From assembly GCA_947447095.1 (NCBI GenBank), contig CANFIL010000091.1:1-5516 (forward strand): DNA of 5,516 nt, given 5' to 3'. The position numbers were made by a program, and so were the translations under genes. The notes beneath the pieces were generated by a model. That model was not told where the DNA came from and did not search any database. It worked only from the letters and a program-made list of their open reading frames with translations. Origin of the DNA: Actinomycetota bacterium. Lineage in GTDB: Bacteria; Actinomycetota; Actinomycetes; S36-B12; UBA5976. Of this stretch, positions 5,250 through 5,516 are shown in pieces; positions within the stretch are counted from its first letter, which is position 1; the number at the start of each line of letters is the position of its first letter.

Positions 5250-5516
5250 ATGCCTGCTGTAACTGCTGACACGATGACATTGCCACGTGTATTTGTTGAG
5301 CCACAGTCCAAGCCACGTCGGGTCAAAATGATCACCAACGCGCCACAAGGCTACGAAGGTGAAGGCTTCCCAGTGCGTCGCGCATTTGCGGGAATTCCTA
5401 ACGCCGATCTTGATCCGTTCATCCACATGGACCAAATGGGTGAAGTCGAGTACGCACCGGGCGAGCCAAAGGGAACTCCATGGCACCCACACCGCGGTTT
5501 TGAAACATTCACCTAC
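5250..5516 (+). CDS. Pirin-family protein, N-terminal part
   Basis: The frame is open from ATG 5250 to the right edge (89 codons, truncated by the window). GAGGAG (5239-5244) lies 5 nt before the start. Residues 55-89 carry the pirin signature: DPFIHMDQMG, then PWHPHRGFETFTY, in which H79 and H81 match the first two metal-binding histidines of the pirin cupin (H56 and H58 of human pirin). The other two ligands would lie beyond the window. Pirins are cytoplasmic bicupin metalloproteins; some have quercetinase-like dioxygenase activity and others act as redox-sensing regulatory partners. Which applies here cannot be told. The gene has its own predicted promoter and palindromic operator, so it appears to be transcribed separately from the exporter. 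Confidence 0.93.
   Translation, partial: MPAVTADTMTLPRVFVEPQSKPRRVKMITNAPQGYEGEGFPVRRAFAGIPNADLDPFIHMDQMGEVEYAPGEPKGTPWHPHRGFETFTY

Noticed and set aside
5226..5492. Minus-strand open frame opposite pirin
   Set aside because: The plus strand carries a clear pirin signature with a strong ribosome binding site; the opposite frame has no family features.
1..5516. CRISPR array, tRNA or rRNA, insertion sequence or attachment site
   Set aside because: No regularly spaced repeats, cloverleaf, transposase or flanking terminal repeats were seen on either strand. The 11-bp direct repeats at 3546 and 3588 are explained as operator arms.

Overview
The window looks like a moderate-GC actinobacterial chromosome segment. 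By eye roughly half the bases are G or C; this was not computed. The strongest taxonomic hint is a DUF6325-type gene followed by a short SHOCT-domain gene, a pairing I associate with Actinomycetota. A freshwater or planktonic lineage would fit the base composition, but that is a guess. There are no RNA genes, insertion sequences, CRISPR arrays or other signs of mobile DNA.

Layout. Positions 1-88 (minus) hold the first codons of a probable membrane or exported protein that runs off the left edge. Positions 158-868 (minus) encode a voltage-gated-type K+ channel. Positions 887-2125 (plus) encode a divergent ClC-family chloride channel or transporter. Only 18 bp separate the start codons of this divergent channel pair. 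A bidirectional hairpin terminator at 2138-2173 sits between the ClC gene and a leftward block: TetR-family regulator (2923-3525), DUF6325-like protein (2437-2856) and SHOCT protein (2185-2427). Divergent from the regulator is a 14-TM DHA2/EmrB-QacA-type drug exporter (3626-5110), ended by a strong hairpin at 5127-5161. The 5' end of a pirin gene (5250 to the right edge) closes the window.

How the genes work together. The tetR-exporter pair is a typical drug-responsive efflux module. Its 100-bp intergenic region carries two copies of a 26-bp imperfect palindrome, spaced 42 bp (four helical turns), which are very likely the TetR operators. The K+ and Cl- channel genes form a second divergent unit, plausibly for ion, volume or membrane-potential balance. 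The pirin gene has its own promoter, with a perfect 18-bp palindrome at the predicted transcription start that suggests control by a MarR-type regulator encoded elsewhere.

I see no wholly new system. The items most worth checking are the ClC protein, which lacks several residues important in canonical ClC proteins, and the two well-defined operator architectures.
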